DNA of 64,000 nucleotides from Thermonema rossianum DSM 10300 (GTDB lineage: Bacteria > Bacteroidota > Bacteroidia > Cytophagales > Thermonemataceae): positions 56,613 through 120,612 of the forward strand of contig NZ_AUGC01000011.1 in the NCBI RefSeq assembly GCF_000426825.1, written 5' to 3'. Each line of letters begins with the position of its first letter. Positions within the stretch are counted from its first letter, which is position 1. Below are positions 26,961 through 35,056 of this stretch, piece by piece. Under the pieces are notes generated by a model. That model was given only the letters and a program-made list of their open reading frames with translations, did not search any database and was not told the origin of the DNA. A program made the position numbers and the translations under genes.

Positions 26961-27135
26961 CATATCATTTCGAACAAGGTGCAAGCGGAACTTGTCATTT
27001 CGAACGGAGCGAAGCGGAGTGAGAAATCTCTTCGAACCAAACGCAACAAGAAAAAAGAGATTTATCGTTACGCTCGAAATGACAGGGGGGAAGGCTCGAA
27101 ATGACAAGAAGAAGTGCCCGGAATGACAAAAAAGA
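26961..27135. repeat. Cluster of dispersed palindromic repeats (TGTCATTTCGAACG ... CGAAATGACA)
   Basis: The 369-bp gap between the permease and DUF368 genes holds this repeat cluster. The main unit, 26993-27084, begins TGTCATTTCGAACGGAGCG, has GAGTGAGAAATCTC inside, and ends with an inverted arm CGCTCGAAATGACA, so the whole can fold into a long imperfect hairpin. Partial copies lie on either side (TATCATTTCGAACAAGG at about 26963; GGCTCGAAATGACA and CCGGAATGACA at about 27093-27128). Related copies are at 9468-9520 and 60019-60076. No coding content is convincing. Confidence 0.7.
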
Positions 27136-27148
27136 ATGCGCTTGAAAA

Positions 27149-27190
27149 GAAGTGCCTTCTCAACCAGATGCCAAAAGAGAAAGGCACTTC
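27149..27190 (-). terminator. Probable terminator of the guaA-comA-DUF368 operon
   Basis: A 10-bp perfect stem (27149-27158 with 27181-27190, GAAGTGCCTT/AAGGCACTTC) with a 22-nt loop that contains a short CTC/GAG extension. On the minus strand it is followed by CTTTTC and further T runs. It lies 51 bp past the DUF368 stop codon. Confidence 0.5.
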
Positions 27191-27241
27191 CTTGCCACAG
27201 TTTGTTTTTTTAAGCTGCCTTAGTTTGGCACTCACCACCAA

Positions 27242-28168
27242 TCAAGAGGCCACTTCTTTGGTTTGGGATACTTTCTCAAGTATTACAATCAAGGCAATGC
27301 CGGCTATGCAACAAGCCAAGGCAATACCCGGTTGAGCTTCTTGACCGCTTAGTTGTTCATAGCTTGCCGGCAACACATTGCGTGTAAGCACGGGCACGCC
27401 CTTGGCATTGGTGCTGATGACTTCTTTCCAAGGCCATATTTTATTGAGTGAGCCCAGCATAAAACCGGACAAAGTAGCCATCGTGACCGAAGGGAAGCGA
27501 TGCAACAAGTAAGACAGCAGGCGCACGAAGGAAAGCAGCCCCACGACGCAGCCGGCAGCAAACGTAAGCATCACTTCAAAACGCAATGCTTTCAGCGATT
27601 CCAGAATGAATGCATACTTGCCCAGCAAAACCAAAATGAAACTACCTGAAATGCCGGGCAGTATCATGGCGCAAATAGCAATGGCGCCCGACAAAAACAC
27701 AAACCATAAGGCTTCCGGTGTTTCGGCCGGCATGGCTGCCGTGAGCCAATAAGCCACAACAGTGCCTGCCATAAAAGCCAACACGCTACCGGCATTCCAT
27801 TGCTTTACCTCTTTGCTTACCAGCCACACCGAGGCCACAATTAAACCAAAGAAGAAAGACCAGATGGCAATGGGGTAGTGCTGCAAAAGATAAGTGATGA
27901 GGCGGGCCAAAGAAAACAGGGCGGTGCCAATGCCTGTCAGCAAAGGCAGCAGAAACCCACCATTGATTTTGTACCAAAAATCCCTAAATCGGAAACGCAG
28001 GAGCAAGGCCAATGCTTCCCCGTCAATACTTTTGAGGGTGTCTATCAATTCTGTATAGATACCGGCAATCAAAGCGACAGTGCCGCCCGATACGCCCGGT
28101 ACCACGTCGGCACTGCCCATTGCCAAGCCTTTCAGCCACAAAATAAAGGCTTTGCGATATTCTTTCAT
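27242..28168 (-). CDS. DUF368 membrane protein (PopT-like undecaprenyl-phosphate translocase family)
   Basis: 308 residues with about eight to ten membrane helices. The conserved DUF368 start is clear: WLKGLAMGSADVVPGVSGGTVALIAGIY near residue 11, and a second related motif, ILPGISGSFILVLLGKYAFI, near residue 170, as expected for an inverted-repeat membrane protein. Published work on DUF368 (PopT) identifies the family as translocases that recycle undecaprenyl phosphate for cell-wall and glycan synthesis; applying that here is by homology. It lies 6 bp after comA. Confidence 0.88.
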   Translation of the reverse strand: MKEYRKAFILWLKGLAMGSADVVPGVSGGTVALIAGIYTELIDTLKSIDGEALALLLRFRFRDFWYKINGGFLLPLLTGIGTALFSLARLITYLLQHYPIAIWSFFFGLIVASVWLVSKEVKQWNAGSVLAFMAGTVVAYWLTAAMPAETPEALWFVFLSGAIAICAMILPGISGSFILVLLGKYAFILESLKALRFEVMLTFAAGCVVGLLSFVRLLSYLLHRFPSVTMATLSGFMLGSLNKIWPWKEVISTNAKGVPVLTRNVLPASYEQLSGQEAQPGIALACCIAGIALIVILEKVSQTKEVAS

Positions 28169-28174
28169 TGATTT

Positions 28175-28939
28175 TTATTCTTTGGGTAGAAAAAAGTCGA
28201 AGGTGTCGCCACGTAAGCCCAAGCGTATGGTTTCCAACGGAATGATTTCCTGCGGAGCTATATTCCCTAAGTTTACATTCGGGCCAATCAACTTGATAAA
28301 CCACACCTGCTGCGCTTTTTGTGGCGCTTCCCAAATGATTTTTTCATAGGGGATGGAGTGAAGAATTTCTTTCACCAAGCCTTCGCGCACCTCGCCCGAA
28401 GAGCGGAACAAGCCTACATTTCCTGCTTCGCGTGCTTCGCCTATGACCTTCCATGCACCGGCAGAGAGCTCAGCCTGCATCAGCTCTATCCACATGTAGG
28501 GCGGCATGATTTTGGAAGCATCTTTGGAGCCTACTTCCGAAAGCACCGTCACTTGCTGTGCCAGCCGGCGGATATACTCACACTTTTGGTCATGGGGCAT
28601 TTCTATGGAGCCATCCGATACTTCGGCAAAGGTCATCTTGTATTTATCCAGCACACGCAGATAGTCTTCGAACTGGTTGCGCACAACAAAAGCTTCGAAG
28701 AGGGTGCCGCCAAAGTAAACAGGAATGCCGGCACTCCGGTACACTTCCAGTTTTTTATCTAAGTTGGGGGTTACATAAGAAGTAGCCCATCCCAGCTTGA
28801 CCACGTCTATATAATCGCCCGCTACGTCGAGCACATCTTCTACCTGGCGTATGCTCATGCCTTTGTCCATCATCATGGTAAGCCCTACTTCGCGGGGCTT
28901 TTGCGTGCGTTCAGGAATGTGTTTCAGTGTGTAATTCAT
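28175..28939 (-). CDS. comA: Phosphosulfolactate synthase (ComA family)
   Basis: 254 residues from the ATG at 28939. It adds sulfite to phosphoenolpyruvate to give (2R)-phosphosulfolactate. In archaea this is the first step to coenzyme M; in Bacteroidota it may feed sulfolactate/cysteate for sulfonolipids (inference). TIM-barrel motifs of the family: GLTMMMDKGMS, DYIDVVKLGWATS, VYFGGTLFEAF, FAEVSDGSIEMP, VLSEVGSKDAS, GAWKVIGEAREAGNVGL, and the C-terminal IGPNVNLGNI. It lies between guaA (38-bp gap) and DUF368 (6-bp gap), probably in one operon. Confidence 0.9.
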   Translation of the reverse strand: MNYTLKHIPERTQKPREVGLTMMMDKGMSIRQVEDVLDVAGDYIDVVKLGWATSYVTPNLDKKLEVYRSAGIPVYFGGTLFEAFVVRNQFEDYLRVLDKYKMTFAEVSDGSIEMPHDQKCEYIRRLAQQVTVLSEVGSKDASKIMPPYMWIELMQAELSAGAWKVIGEAREAGNVGLFRSSGEVREGLVKEILHSIPYEKIIWEAPQKAQQVWFIKLIGPNVNLGNIAPQEIIPLETIRLGLRGDTFDFFLPKE

Positions 28940-28977
28940 AGCCACTATGGGTTTAAAAAATGAGACATTTTAAGGTG

Positions 28978-30504
28978 TTATTCCCATTCGATAGTTGCAG
29001 GGGGTTTGGAGCTGATGTCGTAAACGACCCGGTTGACTCCTTTTACCCGGTTGATGATTGTATTGGATATGTCAGCAAGCAGTTCGTAGGGGAGATGTAC
29101 CCAGTCGGCTGTCATGCCGTCGGTGCTGTGCACTGCCCGCAGGGCTACTACTTGCTCATAGGTGCGTTCGTCGCCCATGACGCCTACCGAGTGAATGGGC
29201 AATAAGATAGCGCCGGCTTGCCATATTTTATCGTACCACCCGCTTTGGCGTAGTGCTTGAATGTAAATGTCGTCGGCTTCTTGTAAGATGCGCACTTTTT
29301 CGGGGGTTACTTCGCCCAAAATGCGGATGCCCAAGCCCGGTCCGGGGAAAGGATGCCGCCCGATGATGGCTTTGGGCAAGCCCAAGGCATAGCCTACTTC
29401 GCGCACTTCGTCTTTGAAAAGACTACGCAGGGGCTCTACTACCTTGAGTTTCATGCGCTCGGGTAAGCCCCCCACGTTGTGGTGTGACTTGATGGTAACC
29501 GAAGGACCATTGACCGATACCGACTCAATGACATCGGGGTAGATGGTGCCCTGTCCCAGCCATTTCACATCTTGTATTTTATGGGCTTCATCGTCAAACA
29601 CTTCAATGAAAGTGCGTCCAATGGCTTTACGCTTGTCTTCGGGGTCAGTAAGGCCACGCAAAGCATCATAGAAGCGTTGCTTGGCATCCACGCCTTTGAT
29701 ATTGAGCCCTAAGCCACGATAAGCTTCCAGTACCTGCTCGAATTCGTTCTTGCGCAACAATCCGTTATCTACAAAAATACAATACAGATTGCTGCCTATG
29801 GCGCGGTGTAAAAGCATGGCTGCCACGGAGGAATCGACACCGCCGGAAAGAGCCATCACTACTTTATCGTTGCCCAGCTGCTCTTTCAGGCTCTTTACAG
29901 TCTGCTCTATGAACGAATCCGGTGTCCAGCTTTGGCTGCAGCCGCATATGTTTACCACAAAGTTGTGCAGCAATTGTTTGCCTTCCAGCGAGTGGGTTAC
30001 TTCCGGGTGGAACTGAATGCCGTAGGTCTTTTCGCCTTCGATTTCATAGGCAGCAACAGGAATATTTTCTGTGTGTGCCAATATGCGGAAGTGCCCGGGT
30101 AACTGCAGAATGCTGTCGGCATGCGACATCCATACTTGCGAAGCGGCAGACATACCCTCGAACAGCGGGTGTTGAGGCATGTCTATTTGAAGTGTTGCGC
30201 GCCCGTACTCCCTGATTTTGGAAGGTGCCACCTCGCCTCCTTCTTGGTGAGCCATCAATTGGGCACCGTAGCAAATACCCAGTACGGGCACTTTGCCACG
30301 CCACTGCTTAACATCTACCATGGGGGCGTTGGGGTCGTTCACCGAAAAGGGGCTTCCCGAAAGGATGATTCCTTTGACCTCTTCGCTAAGCGATACGGGA
30401 CGGTTGAAGGGCTGAATTTCGCAGTAAACGTGCAACTCGCGCACACGGCGGGCAATTAATTGCGTATATTGAGAACCAAAGTCAAGAATAATGATTTTCT
30501 CCAT
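28978..30504 (-). CDS. guaA: GMP synthase (glutamine-hydrolysing)
   Basis: 508 residues, normal length. It converts XMP to GMP using glutamine and ATP. The class I amidotransferase domain has [17 protein letters not shown], the catalytic C78 in [10 protein letters not shown], and FHPEVTHS; the ATP-pyrophosphatase domain has the PP-loop [14 protein letters not shown] (about residue 217); and the C-terminal dimerisation domain ends [17 protein letters not shown], a near-universal GuaA tail. A candidate -7 element sits at 30545-30552. Confidence 0.98.
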   Translation of the reverse strand: MEKIIILDFGSQYTQLIARRVRELHVYCEIQPFNRPVSLSEEVKGIILSGSPFSVNDPNAPMVDVKQWRGKVPVLGICYGAQLMAHQEGGEVAPSKIREYGRATLQIDMPQHPLFEGMSAASQVWMSHADSILQLPGHFRILAHTENIPVAAYEIEGEKTYGIQFHPEVTHSLEGKQLLHNFVVNICGCSQSWTPDSFIEQTVKSLKEQLGNDKVVMALSGGVDSSVAAMLLHRAIGSNLYCIFVDNGLLRKNEFEQVLEAYRGLGLNIKGVDAKQRFYDALRGLTDPEDKRKAIGRTFIEVFDDEAHKIQDVKWLGQGTIYPDVIESVSVNGPSVTIKSHHNVGGLPERMKLKVVEPLRSLFKDEVREVGYALGLPKAIIGRHPFPGPGLGIRILGEVTPEKVRILQEADDIYIQALRQSGWYDKIWQAGAILLPIHSVGVMGDERTYEQVVALRAVHSTDGMTADWVHLPYELLADISNTIINRVKGVNRVVYDISSKPPATIEWE

Positions 30505-30544
30505 GACGGTGTGCAGCTATAGGGATTTTTGAATGAAGGTTGCG

Positions 30545-30552
30545 CAAAGATA
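30545..30552 (-). promoter_or_regulatory. Candidate -7 promoter element for guaA
   Basis: On the minus strand this reads TATCTTTG, the TAnnTTTG consensus, about 40 nt before the guaA ATG. A CAAAA that could hold the -33 TTG is 27 nt away, too far for a clean match. Confidence 0.35.
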
Positions 30553-30594
30553 AGAAGATTTCACACTTTTATACCTGAGCAAAAGCATTGCCTT

Positions 30595-31326
30595 ATGAAT
30601 GCATGGACTACAAGGAGCCTTCAAAAAGAACTGTTGGATGCCGACAACATTCCGGCGGCGGACTTGTACGATAATTTGCGGGAGCTGGAGACCATCAACC
30701 GTTACTTAGGAGGACACAGCGCCACCATTTTTGCACTGAACAAACTACTACAACATGTGCCGGCCGGGCGTCCGCTGACAATTGTGGAGTTGGGCAGCGG
30801 TGGGGGCGATAATTTACGTGCCATTGCGCGTTACCTGCGCAAGAAAAAACAACCGGCACAATTGATAGGGGTTGACCTGAAAACCGATGCCGTAGAGTAT
30901 GCCCGGCAGCAGAGCGTGCACTTCCCGGAAATTGACTACGTAGTGAGTGATTACCGGCTGTTTTCTGCAAAGGAACGCCCCGATATCGTTTACACCTCGC
31001 TTTTTTGCCACCATCTGAACGATGAGCAGCTTGTTGAGCTGATGCATTGGTGTCAAAACAATAGCCGCGCCGGTTGGTTTTTTAACGACTTGCACCGCCA
31101 TCCGTTGGCTTATCATGCCATTCGCTTATTGACCCGGCTGTTTTCACGTTCCTATTTGGTAAAACACGATGCCCCCCTTTCTGTAAAAAGAGGCTTTACG
31201 AAAAAAGACTGGGCAAGATTTTTGCTTCAGTTTAAAAAGTATGCACCTGTGTGTGAAGCACAGCTTTACTGGCGCTTTGCTTTTCGGTGGGTGCTTTTGT
31301 GTTACAACACCAATTCATATCTTTGA
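30595..31326 (+). CDS. Class I SAM-dependent methyltransferase
   Basis: 243 residues from the ATG at 30595; an earlier in-frame ATG at 30529 adds 22 residues that look non-homologous and overlap the guaA promoter region. Motif I is LTIVELGSGGGDNLRAIA, followed by LIGVDLKTDAVEYARQ (motif II) and DIVYTSLFCHHLNDEQ (motif IV region), as in UbiE/COQ5-like enzymes. The N-terminal ADLYDNLRELETINRYLGGH is typical of a Bacteroidota methyltransferase group often found near pigment or polyketide genes; none is visible here. Substrate unknown. Confidence 0.8.
   Translation: MNAWTTRSLQKELLDADNIPAADLYDNLRELETINRYLGGHSATIFALNKLLQHVPAGRPLTIVELGSGGGDNLRAIARYLRKKKQPAQLIGVDLKTDAVEYARQQSVHFPEIDYVVSDYRLFSAKERPDIVYTSLFCHHLNDEQLVELMHWCQNNSRAGWFFNDLHRHPLAYHAIRLLTRLFSRSYLVKHDAPLSVKRGFTKKDWARFLLQFKKYAPVCEAQLYWRFAFRWVLLCYNTNSYL
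31297..31325 (+). promoter_or_regulatory. Predicted promoter for exbD / TonB-like / gldC
   Basis: TTG at 31297-31299 (within TTTTG), an 18-nt spacer, and TATCTTTG at 31318-31325, a very good fit to the Bacteroidota consensus. It lies inside the 3' end of the methyltransferase gene, about 30 nt before the exbD ATG. Confidence 0.55.
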
Positions 31327-31356
31327 AACTCAATAACAACAAAACCTGCGAATGAT

Positions 31357-31758
31357 ATGGCTTTGGAGTCAAAAAATAAGGTTGATCCGGCTTTTAGCCT
31401 CTCTTCCATGACCGATGTAATTTTCCTGCTGCTTATTTTCTTCATGCTGACTTCATCGGCAGTAACGCCTACCGGGGTGCCGGTAAGCACCCCCACCAGT
31501 AAGAGCGTGAAGATAGAAATGCAAAAGGTAGCGGTAACCATAACCAAAGACTTGCAGTTTTTTGTAAATGGTCAGCCGGTGAAAGACATGGAAGCATTGG
31601 AGATGCGCTTGCAGCAATTGCTTTCTACCCAGCCGGAAGGGGAAGGCGTGGTGGTGCTGCATGTAGATAAAGAAGTGCCTACGCAATACTTGGTAGAAGT
31701 GGCCGGCATTGCCAATAGCTTGAAAGCACGGGTGTCGATTGCTGCTAAACCCAAATAA
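31357..31758 (+). CDS. exbD: ExbD/TolR-family biopolymer transport protein
   Basis: 133 residues: a short cytoplasmic N-terminus, one membrane helix (about 17-38) holding the conserved Asp of the proton path (FSLSSMTDVIFLLLIFFM, D20), and a periplasmic domain with VAVTITKDLQFFVNGQPV and VLHVDKEVPTQYLVEVAG. It works with an ExbB/TolQ-type channel to energise TonB/TolA proteins. No ExbB gene is adjacent, which is unusual. A TonB-like gene follows 26 bp downstream. Confidence 0.9.
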   Translation: MALESKNKVDPAFSLSSMTDVIFLLLIFFMLTSSAVTPTGVPVSTPTSKSVKIEMQKVAVTITKDLQFFVNGQPVKDMEALEMRLQQLLSTQPEGEGVVVLHVDKEVPTQYLVEVAGIANSLKARVSIAAKPK

Positions 31759-31784
31759 AGGAATCGTCTTATCAAGGCAAAAGC

Positions 31785-32585
31785 ATGGTACAGGAAAAAG
31801 AACCATTGGAAAAAATAGAAAAATCGAGCAGCCGTACGGCCTTCATCGTATCTTTGGTGATACACACCCTCATCGTACTGCTGTTTTTCTTTATTTATGC
31901 GTGGGAGCCGCCCATTCCACCGCCGCCGGAGTATGGCATAGAATTGTCTTACGGCACGGATGAAGAGGGCGAAGGCGAAAATCCACGCTTTGTGCCTACA
32001 CAAGAAACGCGCAGCGAGCCGGTGTCTGAGGAAAGTGTCGCCGAAAATGAAGCGGTGGAAACTCCCAGCGAGTTGCCTGATGCGGAAGTAAGTGTTCCCG
32101 AAGAATCGCCCAAGCCTACCCCTGCGCCCAAACAAAATGAGCCCAAGCCAGTTGATCCGGAACCCCGTCCACAGCCCAACCCCAAAGCCTTATTCAACCC
32201 GGATGGCACAGGTACCGGTAAAGGCGAGGAAGGTAAAGAAGGCACCAAGGGACGCAGTGAAGGTACTTTGGACGGCAGAGGCTTGTACGGGGGCGGTGAA
32301 GGTGGATTCAGTGTAACCGGTCTGGACGGCTGGCGGCTGAGCTGCGATAACTTGCAAGTCAATGACAATTCGGGCGAAGAAGGTTTTATTACTTTTGAAA
32401 TCATCATTGATGAAGATGGTTACTTGCAAACCATCACCACGAAGCAGTACAACGTAAGCCCGCGGGTGGTGGCACTGTACAAGAGGGCACTGGAAGAGCA
32501 AATCGAAGGGTGCTTGGTACGCAGCTCTACGCGTGTGCCCAGCCGGGCACGTGGTACCATTACTTTCCGTTTGAAGTCAAAGTAG
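31785..32585 (+). CDS. TonB/TolA-like energy transducer
   Basis: 266 residues. One N-terminal membrane helix (about 21-40, FIVSLVIHTLIVLLFFFIYA), then a Pro/Glu/Lys-rich linker (about 45-140, with many PKP and EP units) that could span the periplasm, a Gly-rich stretch (KGEEGKEGTKGRSEGTLDGRG), and a small C-terminal domain (EGFITFEIIIDEDGYLQTI ... GTITFRLKSK) with the spacing of TonB-type C-terminal domains. It presumably couples to the ExbD encoded just upstream. Confidence 0.8.
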   Translation: MVQEKEPLEKIEKSSSRTAFIVSLVIHTLIVLLFFFIYAWEPPIPPPPEYGIELSYGTDEEGEGENPRFVPTQETRSEPVSEESVAENEAVETPSELPDAEVSVPEESPKPTPAPKQNEPKPVDPEPRPQPNPKALFNPDGTGTGKGEEGKEGTKGRSEGTLDGRGLYGGGEGGFSVTGLDGWRLSCDNLQVNDNSGEEGFITFEIIIDEDGYLQTITTKQYNVSPRVVALYKRALEEQIEGCLVRSSTRVPSRARGTITFRLKSK

Positions 32586-32593
32586 TACCTTTG
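32586..32593 (+). promoter_or_regulatory. Candidate -7 element before gldC
   Basis: TACCTTTG fits TAnnTTTG, 14 nt before the gldC ATG. The nearest TTG is only 12 nt upstream, so this is weak support for a separate gldC promoter. Confidence 0.25.
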
Positions 32594-32607
32594 CACAAAA
32601 AACAATC

Positions 32608-32955
32608 ATGAGCAAACGACAAGAATCCATTCAACTGCACATCACCCTGGACGAGCAGAATGTGTGCGAGTCTATCCGTTGGGAAGCTACCCAACAACCT
32701 GAAGATGCCCGGCAGGATGCCAAGGCTTTTTCTTTGGCCATATGGGATGGTACCGGCAGTGGTACGCTGAAAATAGACCTGTGGAACAAAGAAATGAACA
32801 CCATTGAAATGAAGCGTTTCTGCATAGAAACCATGGCGACCCTGGCAGATACCCTGCGTAAAGCCACCGGTGATGAGCTGATGGCCATGGAAATTGAAAA
32901 CTGCTGCAAACGCTTGGATGCACGTCTGCGTGAGGAAATGCGCTCAATGCAATAG
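32608..32955 (+). CDS. gldC: Gliding-motility protein GldC
   Basis: 115 residues, soluble, without signal peptide. The pattern LHITLDEQNVCESIRWEA ... AFSLAIWDGTGSGTLKIDLW and EMNTIEMKRFCIETMATLAD, then an amphipathic C-terminal helix, matches GldC, a small accessory protein that in Flavobacterium improves gliding motility. Its presence suggests, but does not prove, a gliding relative. Most gld/spr genes are not in this window. Followed by a shared bidirectional terminator. Confidence 0.88.
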   Translation: MSKRQESIQLHITLDEQNVCESIRWEATQQPEDARQDAKAFSLAIWDGTGSGTLKIDLWNKEMNTIEMKRFCIETMATLADTLRKATGDELMAMEIENCCKRLDARLREEMRSMQ

Positions 32956-32980
32956 TTGTTACACAAAAAACGGTAATAAA

Positions 32981-33006
32981 AAAGCCGCCATGCAGGCGGC
33001 TTTTTC
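32981..33006. terminator. Bidirectional terminator between gldC and the zinc-ribbon gene
   Basis: AAAAA, a 6-bp GC stem (GCCGCC 32984-32989 with GGCGGC 32995-33000), a 5-nt loop, then TTTTTC. The A and T runs on both sides make it usable from both strands. Confidence 0.8.
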
Positions 33007-33015
33007 GTTTCTGAC

Positions 33016-33792
33016 CTATGATTTCTTTGCGGTGCGGCGTGTTTTGCGTTTGGGCTTTTCGACTTCTTCCATTTCTTCTACGTCGGCAAGGATACGCCCA
33101 CAGTGCTCGCAAACAATGATTTTTTTCTTCTCTTTGATTTCCAGCTGTCTTTGCGGAGGCACTTGGTTGAAGCAGCCGCCACAGGCATCGCGCGCAACCA
33201 TAACAACAGCCAAGCCATTACCGGCATTTTTGCGCAGCCTTTCATAAGCAGCATACAGCCGTTCTTCGATTTGTTTTACCTGCTTCTCGCGGTTTTTCTT
33301 GAGCTTTTTCTCCTCTTCTTCGCTTTCGCTCATGATTTGGTCAAGCTCTTTCTTTTTGTTTTCGAGGTCTATGCTGCGCTCGTCAATGAGCTTTTGCACC
33401 TCGGCTATCTCTTCTTTTTTGGCTTTGATTTTTTCAGATAACTCTTTGATTTTCTTGTCGCAAAGCACAATTTCGAGCTCTTCGCTTTCTATTTCGCGGC
33501 TGATGGCCTCGTATTCGCGGTTGTTGCGAATATTCATCTGCTGCTCTTTGTATTTCTCTATGCGCTGCTCGCACTCTTTTTTGGTCTGCTTGAGCTCTTT
33601 AATTTCTGCTTCCCATTCTTTTATCATGCCTTCGAAGCGCCCGATGCGGGTCTTGTACCCTTCGATTTCGTCTTCGAGGTCTTGCACTTCGTGGGGTAGG
33701 TCACCACGCATTTTATAAATTTCGTCCAATTGGGAATCGATTTCCTGGAGCTTCAAAAGCGCTTCTAACTTTTCTGCAACCGTTTTTTCCAT
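33016..33792 (-). CDS. Coiled-coil protein with C4 zinc ribbon (CdsZ/DUF164-like)
   Basis: 258 residues: a long coiled coil (about 1-175, many Glu/Lys heptads) followed by a C-terminal zinc ribbon with DACGGCFNQVPPQ and VCEHCGRIL (two C-x2-C knuckles) and a basic tail (KRKTRRTAKKS). This is the C4-type zinc-ribbon family, often encoded beside Nif3 as it is here (3-bp gap). Proposed to act on nucleic acid or ribosome-related complexes in some species; the role here is unproven. Confidence 0.88.
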   Translation of the reverse strand: MEKTVAEKLEALLKLQEIDSQLDEIYKMRGDLPHEVQDLEDEIEGYKTRIGRFEGMIKEWEAEIKELKQTKKECEQRIEKYKEQQMNIRNNREYEAISREIESEELEIVLCDKKIKELSEKIKAKKEEIAEVQKLIDERSIDLENKKKELDQIMSESEEEEKKLKKNREKQVKQIEERLYAAYERLRKNAGNGLAVVMVARDACGGCFNQVPPQRQLEIKEKKKIIVCEHCGRILADVEEMEEVEKPKRKTRRTAKKS

Positions 33793-33795
33793 CGC

Positions 33796-34893
33796 TTAAA
33801 AGTAATTTATGGGGTTGGTACTGATTTCTGAAATGCAAAGCGCAATATTACGAATTTTTGAGGATAAGTAAGCGTAAATCAACTCTTTTGTGTGTACTTC
33901 ACTTTCATAATGCCCAATATCGAGCAACATCATTTCGCCCTCGGCATCAAAGAACTCATGATATTTGACATCGGCCGTAATGTAGGCATCGGCGCCTTGC
34001 CGGCGGGCTGTATGAATAAGAAATGCCCCGCTGCCGCCACAAACAGCTACCCGGCGAATTTGCGTTTTATGTGTGTGGGTATAGCGAATGACACTGACAG
34101 GTAGTTTGTTTTTGACGTATTGAAGGAAATCTACAGGTGGTAAGGCGTTCTCCAGTTCTCCGATGGCGCCACTGCCCACCTCTTGGTTGTAATTTTCCAG
34201 ACGGTGTACGTAATAAGCCACCTCTTCGTATGGATGCGCGGCGCGCATGGCTGCCAGTACTTGTGCCTGAAGGTGGGCAGGGTAAATGACTTCTATGCGT
34301 TCTTCTTCCACCTCTTCCAAGCCGCCGCCGGCTTGACCGATGAAAGGGTTGGCCTGCTCGTTGGGTTGGAAGGTGCCCAGCCCTTTGCTTCGAAAACTAC
34401 AATTTTTGTAATTGCCTATCTGCCCGGCACCTGCTGCATGCAGCGCTTCTCGCACTTGAAGCGAATGCGAAAGCGGACAAAAGACGACCAATTTTTCCAG
34501 AGTGTGGGCTTTTGGCTGCAAAATTCTTACATTCTGTAAGCCCAAACGGGTGGCCAGATTGTGGCTGACACCATAGTAAACATTGTCTAAATTGGTGTGC
34601 ACTGCGTAAATTGCCACGTTTTTTTGAATGGCTTTGATGACGGTGCGCTCTACGTAGTTGGCACCGGTCAGGCTTTTAAGCCCCTTAAATACAATGGGAT
34701 GATGGGCAATCACCAAATTGCAGCCTTTTTCTACGGCTTCTTCTATGACTTCTTCGGTGCAGTCAAGTGTAATCAGAACGCCAAGCACTTCCGCTTGCGG
34801 ATTCCCACAGATAAGCCGTGCATTGTCGTAACTTTCTTGATAAGCAGAAGATGCGAAATCTTCTACAAGCTTGCAGATGTCTGATATCTTCAT
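33796..34893 (-). CDS. Nif3-like dinuclear metal-centre protein (YqfO type)
   Basis: 365 residues from the ATG at 34893 (an ATG at 34902 adds three). Metal ligands are visible: LVIAHHPIVFKG, VHTNLDN and, near the C-terminus, DIGHYESEVH. The protein carries the extra central PII-like domain (about residues 125-235) found in YqfO-type members, which explains its length compared with about 250 for the minimal family. Annotated elsewhere as a GTP cyclohydrolase 1 type 2-like protein; the true reaction is uncertain. Probably transcribed with the zinc-ribbon gene. Confidence 0.9.
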   Translation of the reverse strand: MKISDICKLVEDFASSAYQESYDNARLICGNPQAEVLGVLITLDCTEEVIEEAVEKGCNLVIAHHPIVFKGLKSLTGANYVERTVIKAIQKNVAIYAVHTNLDNVYYGVSHNLATRLGLQNVRILQPKAHTLEKLVVFCPLSHSLQVREALHAAGAGQIGNYKNCSFRSKGLGTFQPNEQANPFIGQAGGGLEEVEEERIEVIYPAHLQAQVLAAMRAAHPYEEVAYYVHRLENYNQEVGSGAIGELENALPPVDFLQYVKNKLPVSVIRYTHTHKTQIRRVAVCGGSGAFLIHTARRQGADAYITADVKYHEFFDAEGEMMLLDIGHYESEVHTKELIYAYLSSKIRNIALCISEISTNPINYF

Positions 34894-35056
34894 GTTTTGC
34901 ATGGTTTTTGGTAAACGTTTCTTACAGTTCACACTATTGCTTTTTCATTCATCGAGAAAATATGTGCCTTTATCTTGTAAAAATGCAATTCATCGAAAAT
35001 AAAGGTTACAACTTCATAACAAAACTATATTGATTATCAGCAAAACGCAAGTATTT

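Noticed and set aside
26833..27126. Short plus-strand frame after the ABC permease
   Set aside because: Made mostly of the dispersed repeat; no start context and no homology-like pattern.
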